From positions 1 through 5,633 of the forward strand of contig JBAYNS010000085.1 in assembly GCA_041678625.1 (NCBI GenBank): DNA of 5,633 nucleotides, written 5' to 3'. The position numbers and the translations under genes are program-made. The DNA comes from JBAYNS01 sp041678625. Lineage in GTDB: Bacteria > Patescibacteriota > Gracilibacteria > Peribacterales > Peribacteraceae. Below are positions 2,988 through 5,633 of this stretch, piece by piece. Under the pieces are notes generated by a model. It was not told the DNA's origin. It saw nothing but the letters and a program-made list of their open reading frames with translations, and made no database searches. Position 1 is the stretch's first letter. Every line of letters begins with the position of its first letter.

Positions 2988-5633
2988 TTAAACCGACTCT
3001 GTTTTATGCCGCCTCTTTTTGCGCATCCATCCTGCGCCGGCGGCGGCACCGGAGATAATGATAACCAATGCGGCAGGGCCGGTACTCCCTGCTGGGGGGT
3101 GCGTTTGTGCAATAGGCATGATTGTTGCAATGGGTGATTGCTGAGGTTGCTGAGGGGTGGATGAGGTGGTTTGTGCATTCTCGACAGTGCAATTGATGGA
3201 GCAGCCATCACCTGGGATCAGGTTGCCATCGTCGCATTCCTCGTTTCCTTCCGGAATGCCGTTGCCGCAGATAAAGCTGTTCTCACATCGGCAGGCAACG
3301 CACTTGTTTGATGAACAGTGCCAGTCCTGTTCACATTCTTCGGAAGAATCGAGGACATTGTCTCCGCAGAAGGCTTCGCGTTGCGCCACCTGTGTGATCT
3401 CTATGAAACATGTGGGAGAACAGCCGTCCCCGCTATTACTGTTGCCGTCATCACACTGTTCATAGAGTTCTACTATGCCATTGCCGCAGGAAGGGCCTGC
3501 AACAACCTCTGTAGTGCATGTGGGGGAACAACCGTCTCCTGGAAGGACATTGCCATCGTCGCACTCTTCTGACGCTTCCTGGATGCCGTTACCGCAGGCC
3601 TGTTGAGGAGACTCTTGTGGCACCACAGGTATTGGCGTTACCGGAGAAGGATGCGACGGTTCCGGTTCGATGACCTCTTCTTCTGGCGCTGAATGTGTTG
3701 GTTCACCGATGCAACGACATGCGGAGCATTGATTGGAAAGACATTGCCAGTCTGCTTCACATTCTTCTGCGCCTTCCAGCGTTCCATTGCCACAAGAGGT
3801 AAATTGCGATACCTCCAGAGGATCACGGCAAGCGCAATGGATGCAGACCTCACCGGTAATGCACTGCCAGTTGTATTCACACTGTTCGTTGCGGTGCATG
3901 ATGCCATCTCCGCAATAATTAACACTCCTACGTCCACCGTTATCCGGAACACTGACATCCTGGCGGACTCGGCAATTACTGTCACAGTATGCCGTTCCCG
4001 GAGGCTCGCAATCCTCATTGCCTATCACCATGTAATCACCGCAAATTTCACGCTCGATCCTGCAGTCACTGCGACAACCGTCATCGTTTGTATTGTTGCC
4101 GTCGTCGCATTCTTCCATACCCTCCAGAACCCCGTTGCCACACTCGCGCTCGTAGGGTTCCTCTGTGCATGAAGAGGTGCATCCGTCGCCATTCGCCAGG
4201 TTGCCGTCGTCGCATTCTTCACCAAGTTCCTGCGTACCATTGCCACAAATGGCAGTGGGGATATCCGGAATAATAGGATTGCATATGCTGGGGCCATCGG
4301 GATGATTATCTTCGACTGTACATTCAAATCCATCTTCTACAGTACAGGAATCTGAACAACCATCGTCCTTGGTAATATTTCCATCATCACATTTTTCTGA
4401 CCCCTGAATGATGCCGTTGCCACATGTGGACTTTGGCAAGCCCGGGTAAATGGGAGTACAGATACTAGGACCATCAGGACTTGTCTCTGCTTCACCACAA
4501 ACGAACCCATCTTCCAAAGCACATGTGTCCGAACAACCATCATCCATCTCTGTATTACCGTCATCACACTCTTCTCCTGTTTCCACGATGCTATTTCCGC
4601 AGACTGGTGCAATAGAAGAGGAAGAGCTGGAAGAAGATGAGCTGATGCTGCTAGAAGAAGAGGTGGAAGAGCTGGTACTGCTGGATGAAGATATTAAGGA
4701 CGATGAACTGCTCGAAGAACTTTGCTCTGGTGGGCAGCAGCAGCCGATAGTGTCACTCTGTGCCAACATGTCATTCTTCCGGTTTTCAGTCGGCAGCACA
4801 ATACTGGCAATGAATTTTAAGAATCGTGTAAATATCGAACGACCTTGCAAAGATTGTACAATTCCACCGTTCGCCCAACTCCATTCTGAGTGCTGTGCTG
4901 TACATTCCTCCTGTGTGAGCTGTTCGCAACCAACACCACACAAAATCTGTGAAGACACACTTGAACTACTAATAAAGGAAGAAGAACTTGAGGAAGAACT
5001 ATGTTCTTCTATACAGAGCGCTGAACAACCATCTCCACTAATAAGATTGCCATCGTCGCATTCCTCATTGAGAGTCGGATGTATGATTCCATCTCCACAG
5101 GTAGGAGGAGTGCAATTCGCAGTATTAAAGTGACAATCGCTATCGCAGAAGAGTTCGCCATTTGTAAAGTGATCGAAGATAGTACATTGAAGAATATGGC
5201 CCCAATTTTCTCCATCACATGTTTCTCCTACATTCACAATCCCATCACCACAGAAACCAGTAGTGCCACCTGTACATGCAGAAGTGTCAAAGAGGCAGCG
5301 CGTATCACAGAACAACATTCCGCCCGTAAAGCTACCAAAATCCGTGCAACTTGTGATATCGCCCCAATCAGTACCGTCACAGACTTCCCCAGGATCAATA
5401 ACACCATTGCCACAAGTAGCAGCAGAAAGACATCGGCAACTTGTATCACAGGTCTCTTCTGCCCGGCAGTCTCCATCTACCTCACATTGCTCCATACTAT
5501 CAATCACGTTGTCTCCACAGATAGGCAATACACAATTCGTACGACAGGCATCGGGGACTGTATCGGAATTGGCAGCACCATCATCACATTCTTCCATGTC
5601 ATTGTTGTTGTCTACCCCATCCCCGCAATACTC
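2988..5633 (-). CDS. Large cysteine-rich repeat surface protein (DUF4215/myxococcus-type repeats), 5' truncated by window edge
   Basis: The frame is open from the right edge to TAA at 2988-2990, giving 881 residues. The codons upstream of the ATG at 5597 (EYCGDGVDNNND) complete a repeat module, so the true start lies outside the window. In order it has five modules, a poly-Ser stalk, a six-Cys insert of unknown type, a second longer poly-Ser stalk, seven modules, a Pro/Glu-rich hinge, four modules, and a Gln/Pro/Thr-rich tail ending in one membrane segment (PAALVIIISGAAAGAGW) and the basic tail MRKKRRHK. The core module CGNGxxExxEECDDGNxxxGDGCSxxC is that of DUF4215 / myxococcus disulfide repeat domains, found in secreted proteins. 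The 86 Cys are even in number in every module, implying disulfide-bonded extracellular folding with the C-terminus held in the membrane. A role in adhesion or as a surface stalk is inference. The exact function is unknown. Confidence 0.9.
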   Translation of the reverse strand, partial: EYCGDGVDNNNDMEECDDGAANSDTVPDACRTNCVLPICGDNVIDSMEQCEVDGDCRAEETCDTSCRCLSAATCGNGVIDPGEVCDGTDWGDITSCTDFGSFTGGMLFCDTRCLFDTSACTGGTTGFCGDGIVNVGETCDGENWGHILQCTIFDHFTNGELFCDSDCHFNTANCTPPTCGDGIIHPTLNEECDDGNLISGDGCSALCIEEHSSSSSSSSFISSSSVSSQILCGVGCEQLTQEECTAQHSEWSWANGGIVQSLQGRSIFTRFLKFIASIVLPTENRKNDMLAQSDTIGCCCPPEQSSSSSSSSLISSSSSTSSSTSSSSSISSSSSSSSSSIAPVCGNSIVETGEECDDGNTEMDDGCSDTCALEDGFVCGEAETSPDGPSICTPIYPGLPKSTCGNGIIQGSEKCDDGNITKDDGCSDSCTVEDGFECTVEDNHPDGPSICNPIIPDIPTAICGNGTQELGEECDDGNLANGDGCTSSCTEEPYERECGNGVLEGMEECDDGNNTNDDGCRSDCRIEREICGDYMVIGNEDCEPPGTAYCDSNCRVRQDVSVPDNGGRRSVNYCGDGIMHRNEQCEYNWQCITGEVCIHCACRDPLEVSQFTSCGNGTLEGAEECEADWQCLSNQCSACRCIGEPTHSAPEEEVIEPEPSHPSPVTPIPVVPQESPQQACGNGIQEASEECDDGNVLPGDGCSPTCTTEVVAGPSCGNGIVELYEQCDDGNSNSGDGCSPTCFIEITQVAQREAFCGDNVLDSSEECEQDWHCSSNKCVACRCENSFICGNGIPEGNEECDDGNLIPGDGCSINCTVENAQTTSSTPQQPQQSPIATIMPIAQTHPPAGSTGPAALVIIISGAAAGAGWMRKKRRHKTESV
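3003..3098 (-). other. C-terminal membrane anchor / possible sorting signal of the surface protein
   Basis: The protein ends with PPAGSTG, a 17-residue hydrophobic segment (PAALVIIISGAAAGAGW) and the basic tail MRKKRRHK. This is the tripartite layout of C-terminal sorting signals such as LPxTG, but the motif is not LPxTG. The segment may be a plain stop-transfer anchor, or STGP may be recognised by a non-canonical processing enzyme. The basic tail predicts a cytoplasmic C-terminus and an outside N-terminus. Confidence 0.65.
3600..3707 (-). other. Proline/glutamate-rich hinge of the surface protein
   Basis: About 36 cysteine-free residues between modules 12 and 13, with the acidic stretch APEEEVIEPEP followed by a Pro/Val-rich part (HPSPVTPIPVVPQ). 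It looks like an extended spacer of the kind found in cell-wall-spanning proteins. Confidence 0.7.
4614..4721 (-). repeat. Poly-serine linker 2 (36 residues, 31 Ser)
   Basis: The run from 4721 to 4614 has 31 Ser broken by Leu-Ile, two Thr and one Ile. All six serine codons occur (TCT 11, AGC 7, TCC 5, TCA 3, AGT 3, TCG 2), so selection appears to hold the amino acid rather than the DNA repeat. It separates the insert from module 6. Confidence 0.88.
4722..4946 (-). other. Unrecognised six-Cys insert domain between the poly-Ser linkers
   Basis: About 75 residues set off by the two serine stalks. It begins ILCGVGCEQLTQEEC, followed by a Trp pair (SEWSWANGG), then about 50 residues without cysteine that contain the hydrophobic and basic run IFTRFLKFIASIVL, and it ends IGCCCPPEQ. 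Six Cys are present (three near the start, three adjacent at the end). It does not follow the CGNG/ECDDGN pattern and no family is recognised. Its first part recalls short 'eeC...g.W....C' boxes seen in cysteine-rich secreted proteins. Being displayed between two stalks suggests a discrete functional head, but this is inference. Confidence 0.6.
4950..5000 (-). repeat. Poly-serine linker 1 (17 residues)
   Basis: Codons from 5000 down to 4950 encode eight Ser, Phe-Ile, four Ser, Val and two Ser. It joins the fifth cysteine module to the insert domain. Several different Ser codons are used, so it is not a simple DNA microsatellite. Such linkers are flexible and can carry O-glycans in secreted proteins (inference). 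Confidence 0.85.

Larger units (their letters stand above)
3189..5627 (-). repeat. Sixteen cysteine modules of three types in the surface protein
   Basis: Modules, first to last Cys in coding order: 5627-5532, 5519-5430, 5414-5274, 5252-5112, 5099-5013, 4601-4458, 4424-4281, 4247-4167, 4142-4062, 4043-3972, 3914-3828, 3794-3711, 3596-3516, 3488-3408, 3368-3285, 3269-3189. Type A has four Cys and ECDDGN...DGC. Type B (modules 2, 11, 12, 15) replaces DDGN with E-x-D/N-W/G-x-C and ends in CRC or CAC, six Cys. Type C (modules 3, 4) has CDG..WG....C and FCD..C.F.T..C, six Cys. Modules 6 and 7 are type A with an added EDGF.C...DGPSIC extension. Module 10 is a divergent four-Cys form. Neighbouring copies differ at many synonymous sites, so these are old protein repeats, not recent DNA duplications. 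Confidence 0.85.

Noticed and set aside
2968..3000. CCCCTTAGGG as a terminator hairpin between the convergent genes
   Set aside because: The arms leave a one-base loop, which cannot fold, and no T-run follows on either strand at the right distance.
3638..4333. Further open frames of 100-160 codons on both strands (for example 3693-4172 plus and 4025-4333 minus)
   Set aside because: They are shadows of the DUF4215-like repeat protein. The repeated GAATGCGACGACGG-type DNA keeps other frames open, and their translations have no recognisable domain.
4450..5133. A 227-codon plus-strand open frame with long Glu/Leu-rich stretches
   Set aside because: It is the antisense of the poly-Ser and cysteine-module coding sequence: reverse complements of TCT/TCC/AGC in another frame yield Glu/Leu. 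The minus-strand frame has clear repeated motifs over its whole length.
3189..5627. Regularly spaced short DNA repeats (GCCGTCGTCGCATTC-like) resembling a CRISPR or satellite array
   Set aside because: The repeats encode ECDDGN and CGNG in one continuous frame, vary at synonymous positions and have uneven spacing.

Overview
The window looks like a piece of a bacterial chromosome, most likely from an uncultured lineage. A secreted protein built from myxococcus-type cysteine repeats (DUF4215-like) with poly-serine linkers, small tightly packed housekeeping genes, and almost no Shine-Dalgarno sequences together suggest a Candidate Phyla Radiation member, perhaps Peregrinibacteria/Peribacteria. 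That placement is an inference from style, and a myxobacterial or other deltaproteobacterial-type origin is not excluded. The short-chain dehydrogenase ends on TGA exactly where its family ends, so the standard bacterial code applies and a code-25 lineage (TGA = Gly) is unlikely.

Layout. Positions 1-431 (+) hold the C-terminal end of an SGNH-hydrolase-like protein with its Asp-x-x-His block. It overlaps tail to tail with an S4-domain pseudouridine synthase of the RsuA/RluB family (399-1118, -). Upstream of that, on the same strand, is a FabG-like reductase (1155-1895, -). Divergent from it are a nitroreductase-family flavoprotein (start preferred at 1946, +) and, 2 nt after its stop, a MaoC-type hot-dog hydratase (2554-2982, +). 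The 50-bp divergent spacer carries two extended -10 promoters, each placed so that transcription should begin at or next to the ATG. Both mRNAs are therefore predicted to be leaderless.

The right half (2988-5633, -) is one very large surface protein whose N-terminus lies outside the window. The visible 881 residues contain 16 cysteine modules of at least three types, two poly-serine stalks flanking an unrecognised six-cysteine insert, a proline-rich hinge, and a C-terminal membrane anchor with a basic tail. Every module has an even number of cysteines (86 in total), as expected for a fully disulfide-bonded extracellular stalk or adhesin.

How the genes may work together. FabG-type reduction to (R)-3-hydroxyacyl and MaoC-type dehydration to the trans-2-enoyl thioester are consecutive chemical steps, so the divergent cluster may form a small acyl-chain-processing set, with the flavoprotein as an additional redox enzyme. 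This is an inference. The pseudouridine synthase and the surface protein are probably functionally unrelated neighbours.
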